DNA from: Patiria pectinifera
Lineage: Eukaryota > Echinodermata > Asteroidea > Valvatida > Asterinidae
Reading direction: 5' to 3'
Length of the DNA: 64,000 nucleotides
Assembly (NCBI GenBank): GCA_029964075.1
Contig: CM057135.1
Coordinates: forward strand, 25,967,366 to 26,031,365
Of the stretch, positions 42,401-54,653 are shown one piece after another. The notes below the pieces were generated by a model. It was not told the DNA's origin. It saw only the letters and a list, made by a program, of their open reading frames with translations, and did not search any database. Position 1 is the first letter of the stretch. The number at the start of each line of letters is the position of its first letter. The translations under genes were made by a program, and so were the position numbers.

Positions 42401-45400
42401 ATTTCAAAATTCATGTGTAAAAATTAGCAGCTCAAATTTATTTTAAATGAAAATTTAAAAAAAAACACTTAGCGATGAAGCATAATTTTTGATTATCATG
42501 AAATTACTAAAAAAAAAAAAGTTTGAAACAAAGAATAAACCGTTGTCTTTTACTCTTTTGTGTTCCATTACAATTGACCTATCGCGGTAGAATCGTGTTA
42601 GAATCGTGTCAACGCAGCTTGTGAAATATTGTCCAATTACATGATATACAAATGGACACGGAACGCGCAAAATCTGAGACAAACAAAACGTTGTGTACAA
42701 AAACTCCATAGGGTTGTCTAAGGGGCGTGGCTAACTCGCAAACGGTGATAGGTCAGTTACACTGTCAGTGAAAGTGGTAGTTGATTTTTAGTGCAGAAAT
42801 CACTGATTTTTGCACAAAATGATCTCAACTAATGAGTCATAAGCACATGTACCCGGTAGTTTGGGGAGAAATATCCAAAAATTAGTACCAAAATATTTTT
42901 TTTTATTTTCCATTTTTAGTTTTTCAAGCGGCGGAACATTGAGATACCAGAGGAGTTGATTGAAGGGACGCTGCACTGCAAGACAGACGCTGCAGAGCTG
43001 CTTGCGCAATACCTGTACACAAAGCTCACCAATAGGAAGTAAGTCCTCGTTATGGTGGATTCCTACCAGATGGAAATCCTGTAGAGATTATTTACAATGA
43101 CTTGTGAATAAATCCTACAAAACAAGTTTTAAGGATTTTAGCACCGTCAAGTTTTGTAGGTCTTTATCTTGACAGATCTTAACAATTTCCAATATTGTCT
43201 GAAGTAAGGCCCGTCTCAATTCATATCTGGGACGAGTTCCGGACCAGTTGCGGATAGAATCATTCACTTTGTCCAAAAGAAGCTCCGCATTTGTCACGGA
43301 TGTTTTCCGAGAAAATTTTTATTAGCAACTTCTTGACTCACTAATACTGATAACTTCACCGCAGGAAGATTGCGGGAAAGTTGTTCAGAATCCTGCAACT
43401 TATACTCGAAACAATGTCCGAAACTTGTCCTGAAATGATCCCGGATTTCTGGTTCTGGTTCTGGTTCAGTTGGTAAAATTCACTCAAGACTATCACACCA
43501 ATATGAATTGAGACGGACCCTCATGTACATTGCAAGGACCTTTGAGTCAGGAATATGTTTTGTGGTGTCTGGTTCATTTCTAAATATCAGTTAATTTTTA
43601 TGGAGTTTCTTATAAGCACCCAAATTTGCAGAGTGAAGACAAATTTTACTTGGCAAAAATGAACAGCGTTGCATCCAAAATGTTAATTTGTAACTTGCAA
43701 TTAGATCTCAGCTAATTACTTTGTGAAAAAAATCTTCTCGGGGCAGACTTAATTTTCCAAGTGCTTGAGATTTGGCCTGAGGTTAAGTCACATTCTGTTA
43801 CAAAAATTAACAAGCCAAAAAGTTCATCTTTATCAGTATTAACCAAAGGCATTCATTTGATTCACATTTTTTAAATGTGATTTTTTAGAGTGAAAAGACT
43901 AGCCCTGGACCATGACATAGACTTTACAGACCACGCCTATCAGCTGCAGCTACCGATGCATGCACGGTCTACAGCATCCACAGCGGTCAAGAACAACCTG
44001 AAGATCACCGAGTTCCTGACTGCGCCTAATATCATCACCTGCCAACAAAAGGTATGTATAGCGATGTATGGACACGGTGTGTAAGAACCTGCTCAAGGAT
44101 GAAATTAAGACAGAGCACCAATATTCATGTTGGTATACTATAGGCTCTTTGTATGGCGGCCATTTTAGGGGTGCAGTGCTTTTGTTCCACAGGCAGCCAT
44201 TTTGCATGGCAGCCATCTCAAAGGCATGTTAAATTTGTTAAGCAGGTATATATGCATGAGTTGACCCGGGATTATTTTGTCATTGACCGAACCCAGGCGC
44301 GGAATTGTTTTTCAGGAACCTCGATGCCAGAAGGGTTGAGGCCGTCATCTGCGGGTAGCACACCCTGATATTTCCGGCCTCGCTCGCTCGCTGCGAGCGG
44401 GTCGCTGACAGACATTTCTGGTCTCGCTCGTTGCGTGATTATCTGTCATCCGTTCCGAATACCACAAAAGCTTTGTGTGTATACACGTCATGCGACGTGA
44501 ACTGGTTAATGATAATTGAAAGGCAAATTACAAAGTTCAGAAGAAGTAGAGTTTAGTCAAAAAAAAATTATGGTCATGAGTAACAGATTGTAACATGTCA
44601 CAGTTCATTTGAATAGCTTTTCACTGGATTTTAGATTTGATTATAGGACTTGACTCAAACTCACTTCATGCATAAAAACCATTTCTTTCATGTCTACAAA
44701 TTTCACCAAACATTTGCAAGTCAAACAATCCCCAACACTATTTTTTTTAACCTCACCAGGCCCAGGACATCGTCCACAAACACATACAGCACCGGCAGGA
44801 GGAGAGATTGGAAGATCCCGAGCATTTTGACATCAAGGCCACGATTGGTCAGCGCTGCGTCCGGCGTCCCCCACCGGCCAATACCTACACGGGAGAGGAC
44901 ATGGGATGGAAGGACCAATCACGGGCCGCCAGCCGGAAACAAAACACCTCCACAAGTAGGTTAATTGTTAAACGATTTTGGTGTCGTCATAGAAGTTAGA
45001 AGCCCGGATGTTTTTAATCCAAGCGGGTTCCTCAAAGGCAAAATGGCATTGAAGTAGCAACAGAAAATCGAGACACACAACCGTGGTTGCCTTTTAGAAA
45101 TACAGTGAAATCACTACAAGTCAAACTCTGATAACTCAAAACAACTGCTAAGTCAAAGAATCCATTTCCTTCAGTAGTATAACAGTGATATTCAACCCTG
45201 CTTAACTCAAACTCTGCCTAAGCCAAATTTTGAACCTGTTCCCTTGAGGTTGACTTATCGAGATTTCACTGTATATATCCTGCTAGGATTGAGACATTAT
45301 GCGCTTTGACTTTTATGATTTGTATATTTTTGGTGAATCCTGTCAGTAAAGCAGTTTGCAGCAGCTGTTTATTTCTCAGTTTTGGTGCAGAATCAAAACC

Positions 45401-46027
45401 CAATTTGTATCCACGGTCAGTCAGTTTTGCTCATTTGCAGATTGTTGGTCAACCTGTAGTTGATTTGTAATGTACTGATAATAACAGTTGATGCCAGACA
45501 CGCGGCGTCCCGTCCAAGGGGCTCTCAAAAGTGGTTAAAAAACGCCCTCTTTTGTTGCAGGCATGCAACTGGAAAGTCAAAAAAAAAGAGGAAATTCAAA
45601 TTTTTCCCAGATTTTGTAGTGTTTTACTATTTTTAATGGCACACATGGGAAGTAAAAAAAAGAGGAAATCAGCTGATCCGAGGAAAAGTTGCATGCCTGT
45701 TGTTGGCGCACGGAGCCCACAACAATACGATACAACATTGGAGCCAATAGAATTGATAGTCGTCTCAAGCTGGTGTAATGTCTCCAACTATACACGCAGT
45801 TAAGCCGCTAGAATTTACAATCTTGCTAATTTTTCCTTGCATTTTCCCCCCCAACAGGGAAAACTAGCCCAGAGATGCCGTCCCACGCCAAATCCTCTTC
45901 CACCAGCAACGTTACCTTCAGAGAGATCCGAGTCAGCCAGCTGGACCATACCTCCCAGCTGGCGTTACGCCCCGCTACTAGTCTCTCCTCCAGTCCCGTA
46001 CTTCCACCCATCGGTAGCCAGTCATGA
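39435..46027 (+). CDS. SPATA4: SPATA4, CH-domain spermatogenesis-associated protein 4 (complete, six exons)
   Basis: Exons: 39435-39511, 42165-42294, 42920-43038, 43889-44051, 44760-44955 and 45858-46027. All introns are GT-AG and phases close to 855 nt (284 aa; human about 305). An in-frame TAA lies 36 bases upstream of the ATG, so the start is secure. The N-terminal CLAMP/SPEF1-type CH domain covers about 1-110: [47 protein letters not shown], then [20 protein letters not shown]. The middle has [20 protein letters not shown], and the C terminus is polar and Ser/Pro-rich. The family is linked to cilia and sperm, probably through microtubules; this is family knowledge. It is divergent from MITD1 and convergent with WDR17. 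Intron 1 is a nest of transposons, starting 31 bases after the first donor. Confidence 0.95.
39542..40435. mobile_element. Long palindromic foldback transposon, copy 2 (894 bp)
   Basis: Same ends as copy 1 (TAGCCCCATAAATGTGGCC and its inverse). A different perfect 9-bp target duplication, GTGCCGGTC, lies at 39533-39541 and 40436-40444. The arms match copy 1 closely outside the loop, and the left arm has a few short deletions relative to the right arm. It lies in SPATA4 intron 1. Confidence 0.9.
40455..41017. mobile_element. 563-bp TIR element with 9-bp target duplication, nested
   Basis: Ends GGTAGTGTATATTTTGCCGG and CCGGCAAAATATCCACTGCC are inverse, and a second inverted pair, GGCAAACTAACGTTTAC, lies inside. 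The flanks are an exact 9-bp repeat, TACTAAAAA (40446-40454 and 41018-41026). The block at 41214-41260 shows the same host sequence uninterrupted. A tRNA-like SINE sits inside. Nine-bp duplication suggests a MULE-type MITE. Confidence 0.75.
40600..40845 (+). repeat. tRNA-related SINE nested in the 563-bp element
   Basis: Head AGCACAGTCGGTGCAGTGGT (A-box-like) and AAGTTCAACTCCTGACC (B-box-like), and tail GGAGGATTTTTTTTAAAGGG then AAATAAAGTCCGAAATT. The tail matches that of family N at 4630-4690. Confidence 0.6.
43208..43519. mobile_element. MITE in SPATA4 intron 3 (312 bp)
   Basis: Ends GGCCCGTCTCAATTCATAT and ATATGAATTGAGACGGACCC are inverse. Interior inverse words GGACGAGTTCCGGA and TCCGAAACTTGTCC are also present. 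No coding capacity. Confidence 0.65.
44275..44505. mobile_element. piggyBac-type MITE, copy 2 (SPATA4 intron 4)
   Basis: Left flank TTGA (diverged TTAA) and right flank TTAA (44506-44509). It shares ATATTTCCGGCCTCGCTCGC and CGGGATTATTTTGTCA-type segments with 6180-6419, in the opposite orientation. Confidence 0.55.
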
Positions 46028-46087
46028 TGACATCTCAGTATTACCTACAACACCACCACGTCTGTGGCTGTGGCTCTTTCTCACACT

Positions 46088-46361
46088 GGGCGCAATTTCA
46101 TGGCGCTGCTAAGCACACGATTTTTCTGCTAACTGAGCCTCCGTGTATTTCATGGAGGCTAAGAAGTAAGCACAGCAAAAGCACGCTTAACCCTAGAAGA
46201 AAAAGATGCTTAAATCAGTAATGTAACAATAGAAATCTCCATGTGCAAGCAACCGTCAGCACATCCACGCCATTAAATAGTGCTTAAGGTTAGCATGATT
46301 TTCTGCCATAGTAAGCGCAGATTTTCTGCTAACTGTTAAGCAGCGCCATGAAATTGGGCCC
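46088..46361. repeat. Foldback repeat family M copy (SPATA4 3' flank)
   Basis: Ends GGGCGCAATTTCATGGCGCT and CAGCGCCATGAAATTGGGCCC are inverse. Family members are in MITD1 intron 3 and at 27769 and 50773. Confidence 0.8.
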
Positions 46362-47391
46362 TGCTGACAAGCTGTCAGTAGCCACAGCCATAGACAGATT
46401 TGATTGAAAGACCGGATTCATCACATTGGCTGCATTGGCCAACTCATCAGGCAATTTGTTTTTTATATATGGCTGTCGCTGTCATTCACTGGTGCCCAGC
46501 TCTCAGTATAGTCACAGCAATAGACAGACTAGACATACAATGCAATTTGGGTAGCACTGTAATGTTTGACTGGTATCACGTCGGTTGTATTACGATGACA
46601 TCAATAACCGAATTGCCATGATCTATGGCTCACTGTCACTGGTGTCCAGCTGTCATTAGCCATAGCCATAGACAGACCTCCCAATTTGGATAAAAACATA
46701 TCAATTGTTTGACTGGTATCACATTAGCTAAATCATAAGGTGATATTGGTAACCAAACATGCCTTGTTCAAGTCAGGCATTTTGTTTTATCTGTAGATAT
46801 GACTCACTGCCACTGGTGCCCATGCACTTCTCCTGAGCCACAGCCATAGACAGGGCATCCAATTTGGGTAATAAATATGCATGCCAGTGACCGAAAGCTG
46901 AAGTGTCGAGTTGTGTTTAACCACGTTACAACTTGACCAAAATTCTGAGTGGGGGGGGGGGGGGGGGATTTTTTTTCAGCTTTTCCAAGATCCCTGTCAA
47001 CACAAAAATTCAATTTCATTAACATCCCTTAATTATTAATTGCAAACATGTAAATTTTTTAATGTCATCATATTTATCCCTAGTGTTGACGGAATTTGGT
47101 GCCTAGAATTTCATAAACGGTATTCATCCTGTAAATATGGATAGTTTTCTCTGCCAAGTTGCAAGATTGGTTTTAAAAGCCTGATAATGCGTGTAAATAT
47201 TATGTACATATATTATTATACTAATTCAACGTCCGTCCTGATTATTTCAAAGACATTTTGGAACCAACTGTGCATGCTTTCAAAATAAGGGGGAAAAAAA
47301 CCTTGAATTTACAAGAGTTGACACATGAAGTTTCAAATTCTTCCTGAATAACATTTTTGCTATATATGTTCATACTGGTATGTCAGTGTCC

Positions 47392-47397
47392 AATAAA
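47392..47397 (+). promoter_or_regulatory. Possible polyadenylation signal for SPATA4
   Basis: CAATAAAGTTTCTTTT: a canonical AATAAA followed by a T-rich element, 1.37 kb beyond the stop. Confidence 0.35.
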
Positions 47398-47788
47398 GTT
47401 TCTTTTATATCGTACTAAACAATTTGTTATGACTGTTGCATTTCTTTCAAAAGTTCAGTAATTTAAAAATTTACAAAATAATTTGATTAACATTTTCTAA
47501 AACTTCATTGGGAGTTTTATTGTATTCTCTCCTTCAGAACTTGCAGCTCTGCTATTGAGTGAAAATAATGTTTCATCAAAAAAATAACTATTAACAGTAT
47601 TAACTTTGCCAACATCTACTGAAAAAAATCGAGATCCTTCAAATTATTTTGGGATGTGTTCAAGACAATCCAAGTAATCCTAAACTCGGGCCGAGCAATA
47701 CAATATGGCAATTCAACACAAACCAGAAGTTAAAACAAACACAACTATCATTCAGTGTAGTCTTGCCACTTTGAACTGGTAAAGCATA

Positions 47789-48790
47789 TGGGCTCCGTGC
47801 ACAAGTACCCCCTCAACGGTTGCAAAGGGAGAGTTGGGGGAGACCACTGGGAGAGCCATTCCAACGCATTGCTGACGACGCAGATCTGAATAGAGTTAGT
47901 CTGGACTTTATCAACCTACATGGGTATTTCAGATATGGTGGACACAATTCGGGCGATTCACAATGCAGTGCGCCACCAAGAGTTTGCCACAGAGAGTTCA
48001 TTTTCCCCAGTGCATTGTGGGAGATGGTCGACAATTACATTTTTTTCTGGTCAGTAGTTTCATAAGCGTATGATTCGAGTATCTGTTTGCCCTTTTCTTT
48101 TCTTTGTATCAATATGGTGATTTTTGATAAGGCGGCAGAATGCTATGCCCAAATCTATAACAAATTAGCTCAAGTTGTCTACTAACACTCATTCAAATGG
48201 GCCGTGTTTTGTCGACCGTCAACTTGAAGGTTGACTCTCCATGGCAAACTCTTGGTGGCGCACTGCATTGTGAATCGCCCAAATTCAAAGGCCCTATTTG
48301 GTTTTGATAAATACAACATCGACAATCTAATACAACCTAGACACGACATTGGGTCTCAAAACTGTAAGCAAAATGCTGCGCGTATAAAGTATGTCAACTG
48401 AGCGAACGCTCATCTTGCGGGCATAACATAAACGCGCAAGAGGGTGTTCGCATTGCGTGCGTCATTCCAATGTGCAATCATCCGAAGCCACAGGACATAT
48501 GTGCATTGTGTAACATATCGTAACAGGCTGTGTGACGCAGTCTATTTTTGCCAACACAACTCACAACGTAAAAGCAAAACAGACGTCGTGCCTAGGTTTG
48601 ATTAGATGTCCATGAAATACACATAAGTTTACTCAAATCAAACAGCGCCCTCCTGGGGTGTCCACCATATCTCAAATAGGCTAATGTCATACATGCGCAA
48701 GTCAGCATTAGCACAAGGTGTGCCCCTCCCACTGGGGATTTAGAATGCGTAGTCACAAAGCGCCCTCTATTGTTTGTGCACGGAGTCTAT
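47789..48790. mobile_element. ~1-kb TIR element between SPATA4 and WDR17
   Basis: Ends GGGCTCCGTGCACAAGTA and GTTTGTGCACGGAGTCTAT are inverse. An inner inverted pair (GGCGATTCACAATGCAGTGC at 47952 and GCACTGCATTGTGAATCGCC at 48261) gives nested stems. Its left 140 bp recurs inverted at 61300-61445 in a WDR17 intron. No gene is recognised. Confidence 0.6.
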
Positions 48791-48794
48791 ACGG

Positions 48795-50080
48795 ACACCG
48801 ACTAAAAAACTAATGAGAGCATGAAACCTCCAAGGGAAATAAAAATTGACAATAAAATTAAGTACAACTTAAAAGAAATATTAAAACACAAAATTGCATT
48901 GAGAAAATGCATAATTTCAAAACGAAAAAAAATGTATCTACCTCTTATTCTACCTTAAAATGTTGTTTTTGCTTTTAACAAAATCTCAAAAGATGAAAAT
49001 ATCTCTAATGCCAGTATTGGCCAAAAATAGTTTGCATTTTCAACCATCATATTTTTGGGGATATAAACCTTTACTCCCTAGCATGATTTACTAGGAACCA
49101 TACCCATCCTGGCAAATTCCAACACCATATGGGAAACTGCACACACATATTTCTGACTTCGTTTCTGGAGGTGTGCCAACCCAATGTAAAAGACTGTCAT
49201 TTAGGGGTACTGTTCCCATCCTGACAGATTCCAACAAAACATGCCGTTGGGGTTTGATGGGTTGAGTTCTGTTGGGGTTAATGAAAACTTTAAGTTCAGG
49301 TTTATCAACAATTTTGGGTTACACTGTTGATGGTTGCATGCGATTTCCATAAAACAAATTTTGTAAAAAGGCCTTTTACTCAAAAGTAGTTCTTTGAAAT
49401 TAATTTGGTAGACTGGAACCAAAAACATCCAAACTAAAGATTTGTATTGAAACTTGGTTTTATAATCAAAGCTTTTGAAAACTGGACAAGATGTTAAAAT
49501 TTTGTATTACTTTCGACACCCTCCGAATTTTCTATAAAAACTTATACAAAGTTCTTACACTGAAAAGGTCCTATTTCAGACATGTCAGAAATTTCTCATG
49601 TCAACTTTATGGTAATTTTGTTTTCATTGTACCTGTGCATTAAATTTTATAATTTGATTCTTGATTCAAAAGTATAAAACTATTTGAATTTACATCTCCA
49701 TACAAACTATTTATTACAATATTTTACATTTCGTACAGCTTGTTCATTTGATCATTTTTCTGACAATCATCAGTATTTTATATACTTTTCCAACAGCAAA
49801 ATATACATTCAAGTCAGAACGAATTTCACTGCAAAATATGCAACAGAGGTGTCACTCATTTAAAGAACATTAAAATAATAAAAATTTGATAATTTCTTAG
49901 GTAGATCCTTTACCTAAAATATTATGACTGTATTCATAATGTTAGTTCTGGTTTTAGCCTGATGTTCCAGATTTGTGCAAAACCATTAAGTATTTGGAGC
50001 AATTTACGACCACACACAAGCAATCTTATGTATTAATTTGACATTCAATAGATGCTGTTATAACACCTCACCCACAGATT
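48795..50080. other. Spacer, nothing recognised
   Basis: AT-rich, without supported exons or clear repeat ends. Confidence 0.4.
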
Positions 50081-50465
50081 CTGTGTCTTGATTGGCCGAG
50101 AGCGAGTCACATGATACTTTCTATTTTTGCTATCTTTCTGTGCACGGCCAACAGTACTATACCCGTAGCAACCAAAGTACTATAGGCCTACCATTAGCAA
50201 CCAAAGTACTATATCCATGGCGCGGTATTTGTGTGCAAATGCATGCTGGTGTGCGCGTTGCGCGTTTTGTTCCAAAGAGAGCCCGCCGCTGAGCTGGAAT
50301 CAAACATTTCATGAAGGGGTAGTTTTGAAGAGACAAATACGGTACATTTTCCACCAATTTTGTATTGAAATTGCAGCTTATTTCAACTGTGTTCAGATTT
50401 AAATAATTAAAAATAATAAAACCAAGCAGAATCTGTGGGTGAAGTGTTATAAAAGGCTTTATCTC

Positions 50466-50587
50466 GTGGTGAAGTAAAACTAGCCTCCCTCGGTGATCCA
50501 TGGACCATTCTATTTTCCCTCGGCTTCGCCTCGGGAAAATAGAATGTCCATGGATCACCTCGGGAGGCTAGTTTTACTACACCACTC
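50466..50587. repeat. Hairpin with ~58-bp arms
   Basis: Left arm from GTGGTGAAGTAAAACTAGCC to TTTTCCCTCGGC; the right arm is its near-perfect inverse, ending GGCTAGTTTTACTACACCAC. The centre is CGGCTTCGCCTCGGG. A direct TCTGTGGGTGAAGTGTTATA-like element on the left matches CACCTCACCCACAGATTCTG at 50066, suggesting that this is one end of a larger foldback. Confidence 0.75.
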
Positions 50588-50639
50588 GAAGCATTCAATA
50601 TTTGTATAAGGTAATTCTGATACAATGCAATAGTCAACC

Positions 50640-50765
50640 TTTGATGACCTGTATTTGACCCATGTGCCTAGTAGGGACACATGGTGCTTGTGTTCTTGGG
50701 CAAGACACTTTACTACAATTACCTCTCTCCACCAAGGAGTGTACATGGGTACCTGTGAGGGTTGA
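50640..50765 (+). repeat. SINE family A fragment
   Basis: Contains ACACATGGTGCTTGTGTTCT, TGGGCAAGACACTTTACTAC and GGGTACCTGTGAGGG in the family A order. The head is eroded. Confidence 0.65.
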
Positions 50766-50772
50766 GACCAGG

Positions 50773-51012
50773 GGCCAATTTCACGGCGCTGCTAAGCACA
50801 CAAATTTACTTAGCACAAAAAAGTCTGGCTTATAAAAGCAGGTTACCAGCCAAAACTCCATGTGATGTATATTGCTCGTGATTAGTATTCAGCCGTTGTT
50901 TGCTTCGCATGAAAAATCACATGGAGTTTTGGCTGGTAACCTGCTTTTATAAGCCAGACTTTTTTTGTGCTAAGCAAATGTGTGTGCTTAGCAGCGCCAT
51001 GAAATTAGGCCC
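50773..51012. repeat. Foldback repeat family M copy
   Basis: Ends GGCCAATTTCACGGCGCTGC and GCAGCGCCATGAAATTAGGCC are inverse. The arms continue through AAAGTCTGGCTTATAAAAGC and GGTTACCAGCCAAAACTCCA. Confidence 0.8.
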
Positions 51013-51737
51013 AGATTGTGCTGATCTCGAGCTGCTGCATAAAAATGGTCTCATGGCCTGTTTTCAAAGATGCATATACATACGGTAGATATCAGTTATT
51101 ATTATTATAAACTGTTTCAAATGTTGAACTTATTTAAATCTTTAGAAAAATTTACTTGGGCGCTACTTTATTTGGCTGGAAAAGTTGTTAACCAATATAT
51201 AAGTCAAAATACATAAAGAGTTAAAAAAAAAAATACCCTTTTTCGCTCAACATAATGGCACAGCACATCAGTGGGTAAGTACACAATCCGAGAAATTTCA
51301 GGACTAAATTCTATTCAATTTGAACAATGTCGGCAGTTCAGTAGGCGAGTTGTTTCACACACAAAGTAATAAAAGTGCAATCATTTTTTTCACATTATAA
51401 TTCTAAATTGCAAAAGATAAACTTGTACAAGTGCAATCATTTGATCTGAAGTATTTACAACCTTCTTCAAGTGATTTGCATTTTTTAGAAAATTTCTTTA
51501 GTTTCAGTCTTGAACTTAAAACGTTTATTGATATAAACTATTGTAAAGAACTTTATGGCCGGATTTTGAAAAATTATGAATAAATTAGTATCTCATTACT
51601 TTCTTTAGTTATCCTCCAAGTATCAACAAAACTACTAGTAACTATTAAATAAACTATTTTTCACTAGAATATATCTATGCAACTGGTAATCGTAAACACA
51701 ACAGTGACATTCAGGAGATGTTTATCAGTACTACTCT

Positions 51738-52155
51738 GGGGGGCTGTGGCCCAATGGTTACGGTGCTCGACTCGTGTGCCGTGGTACATGGGTTCGAATC
51801 CTGACGAGGAACATGGTCCTTGTGCTCTTGAGCAAGGCACTTTACCATTGTTGCTTCGTCCCTCGGATGGGACGTAAAGCCGTAGGTCTCGTGTGTTGTG
51901 TAATGCACGTTAAAGAACCCAGTAACACTTATCGCTAAGAGAAGGGGTTTGCCCCGGTGTTTCTGGCAGTGGCTACAATATGCGCCGCAGCACCTTGTAT
52001 ACTCTTTATAAAGTTGCTACATAATGGGTCTCACATTTCTCATAAAAACTTCATTTACCTGTCTTTAAAAATAGACATAATTACCAGCGCCTCGAGTACC
52101 TAATTGTTGGTAAATACGTGCGCTATATAAGACTCCAGTATTACTACTTTTACTA
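51738..52155 (+). repeat. Full-length tRNA-derived SINE, family B
   Basis: A-box TGGCCCAATGG (51746-51756) and exact B-box GGTTCGAATCC (51791-51801) form the tRNA-like head. The body has TTGCTTCGTCCCTCGGATGG, GTGTTGTGTAATGCACGTTA and GAAGGGGTTTGCCCCGGTG, then the 3' end GCGCTATATAAGACTCCAG and an ATT-rich tail. It is the best copy of this family here. Confidence 0.85.
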
Positions 52156-52159
52156 TAAT

Positions 52160-52865
52160 AGGGCGACAGATTTTGCTAACTCCGTCCACAATAGGGCAAT
52201 ACACCTTATTGAGGCGACATTTTCACTGTCGCCCTTTTATGAAAACGACCCTTAGGACAAGGAATTTTGCTGTCGCAAACCACCTAGATCGATTCCTCAT
52301 GGTCCAATTAGTAAAAATACTAAATTTCGTGGAAAAAAGATAAGGTAAACTTGGGTTAGGTGACAGTTTAGGTTTGTGCACAAGTCTATGGGAAAGTCAC
52401 CCTATTGCAGCCAAAAGAGTAATTATTATTATTATTATTATTACTACTTGTGTATTCAACTTTCCTGGGAGACAACTTTGCCCAAATTTTAAGACCAGAG
52501 TTGGTACTGAGCTGAAATCCAGTCATTGCAATACTGCATAGCATTTAAAGTAGTATCCTGTCTTTTTTTGCTATTCTATACCTTCCTTTATTCTTAAAAA
52601 TATACCTTTTCATTTTCTGAAATTGTTTACATTCCAAATATGTACAGAAAGATGAATTCATACTTTGAATAGTATCACCAATTATTTTTTTTTTTTCAAA
52701 AAATATTCCATAGATTTGAATTTGATAATAAGAAAGGAACTACATTATGTTATTAAAATATCAATGTAGCAGCCCTTCTTTTCCTACAAGTAAAAGCTTC
52801 AAAAGGAACAAAATAAGTAGAACGACAAACAACATGACAAAATAATTACAAAGAATAAAACTAAA
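52160..52865. other. Spacer, no gene recognised
   Basis: Includes CACCTTATTGAGGCGACATT-type unique sequence and an ATT microsatellite at about 52423-52445. Confidence 0.4.
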
Positions 52866-52867
52866 TC

Positions 52868-52992
52868 ATAATGACATCACACTTTGTTTACATATTCACG
52901 CTTTCTTATGGGAGCTTGGTGGCTCTCGTCTCCACATGGCTCCCATAGGAAAGAGCACATGTAAAAAAGGCGTGACGTCATTAAAACTCATT
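52868..52992. mobile_element. Small MITE (about 125 bp)
   Basis: Inverted ends AATGACATCACACTTTGTTT and GGCGTGACGTCATTA. The inner inverse pair CTTATGGGAGC / GGCTCCCATAGG makes a compact stem. Confidence 0.55.
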
Positions 52993-52999
52993 GCGTCTC

Positions 53000-53934
53000 A
53001 GAGCTATTTCCCTAGTCACCACACACATACTTTTACTAACTGCTTTAACATATCGTCCATTTCAAATGCTCTATTTCAAAACGTCTATTTAAAAGCGAAA
53101 AGCAAAGCATTTTGAGCCATTATTTCAAATGTTTACTTGCCTGTTACAATGGTTACATACATTATTATCTTCAAGAAAACTGGAATCCTCGATCCTGATT
53201 GGTTGATCCATAGTAACAACAGTGTGGTATTATCCCGTATACCACGATCCATGTTGCACTCCACGTATTGCGTTATTCTAAGATGCGCTACTCCTATAAA
53301 AAGGTCTCTCTCAAATGACGTCACTTCCTACAGACTGGCACGTGCATCAGCATTTTGGGCGTCAAATGTGCGTGACGCGCATCGGCTGCGCCATATTTCG
53401 AAGAAATTTCGCACCTGATGGCATTGAAGATGCAGTTGTAATTTTCTTACGAAGATGGCGTCTTATGAGAGAGATCTATTGCACGCATGCGTTATAGGAT
53501 AACCGGTGAAAGGTTTGTGTACAGCACGCAATAAAAGATAATAAAGATCTTTACCGTGTGTCAAGTTTGCTTGAAGATAAATGTCATTTCGGCCTCTTGG
53601 CATACAGGACACATAGGCACTGCATTATTCCGGGTTCCCGTCACACTTGTGAGACAACTAATATTTTAACTGGTCAGACTCAAACTGAAACCAATGAGCT
53701 TAAAAAATGATTTCGCTGGTGGAAAAAAATCCTGTTGCAAGCAGCAGCGATAAAACTCTGACAACTGAGAGGTGTTGTGCCACTACAACCTAAAAGTTAG
53801 TAAAATCTAAATGAAAACTGTACATGCGTAGCAAATATATTTCGCACTTTTGTAAAAATGAGCTCATCTTTGGCATATCACTTGCAAACTGGCCGCAAAT
53901 TTAAAAGGCTACAACTTAGAGGTAATATATACAG
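53000..53934. other. Spacer, nothing recognised
   Basis: Open frames of 60-93 residues near 53137-53497 show no family signature. The region is rich in ACGTCA and CGTGACG words. Confidence 0.4.
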
Positions 53935-54425
53935 CATTTGCAAACATCACAAAACAAAACTACCAAATTATTATGAAATACCTTACTGGACTGTTAGTGA
54001 ATAATAGTCTCAAGCATCCTGTAAAATCATGGCACCTGGGGTGCTGTCATTTTCAAGAAAAGTGGAATTTTTGTAGTCGGAGGCCATCGTTGGGAAAAAG
54101 ACTGACCGTTTAAAAAAACCCACTGCCCCCAAATTACCAAATTAAGTAAGTCCACATTTTGTTTGCAATCGGTTACACATCCATGAACGGCTGCAAGCCA
54201 GCTAGTCTGGTTCCCTGACCCGGCAATTCCTTAACATCTATAAATTGCTCCATTTCGTCTGAAGTAGGGTCAGGAAACCAGACTACAAGAACAGCATTTT
54301 TTTCTTGGTTTTCCAGCATCTTTGAACACAAAACTTTAAACGTGTCAGTTTAACAATATTTGCTATAAAACACTTACCCCCAAATTCATCAATTTCTAAA
54401 AATTACAGCAAATGTTGTTTCCTTA
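53935..54425 (+). repeat. Repeat family P copy
   Basis: Runs from ATACAGCATTTGCAAACATC to ATTACAGCAAATGTTG and contains CATCCTGTAAAATCATGGCA and TGGTTCCCTGACC. The central palindrome is degraded (GGAGGCCATCGTTGGG). Confidence 0.65.
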
Positions 54426-54653
54426 AGGCTCTACTCGTTACTAAATGAATGTTGAACAAGGTAAGGTGAAGAAATGTGCTTTTCCACTGTGAGCTTTCAC
54501 AGATGGGCCAAGCCTGGGCTGATTTCATGGGCCCCTAGCTGCTTATAATTAGGAGAAAATATTGCTTTTTAACAAATTTTCTTATTGATCAAAACTTAGC
54601 CTGGAACCAGTAACGACCAATGCATATTAAGGTAATCCATTTTGCCCCTGATC

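Larger units (their letters stand above)
46028..47400 (+). other. Probable SPATA4 3' UTR and flank
   Basis: After the stop come an M-family foldback at 46088-46361 and a diverged tandem repeat of about 110-175 bp at 46376-46880 (units carry CACAGCCATAGACAG and CACTGGTGCCCA). A run of 16-17 G is at 46952-46968. A polyadenylation signal AATAAA followed by a T-rich stretch is at 47392-47397. The transcript end is inferred. Confidence 0.4.

Noticed and set aside
51738-51812. Possible functional tRNA gene with perfect B-box
   Set aside because: It is followed by a SINE body repeated elsewhere in the window, and the head does not fold into a convincing cloverleaf; called a SINE.
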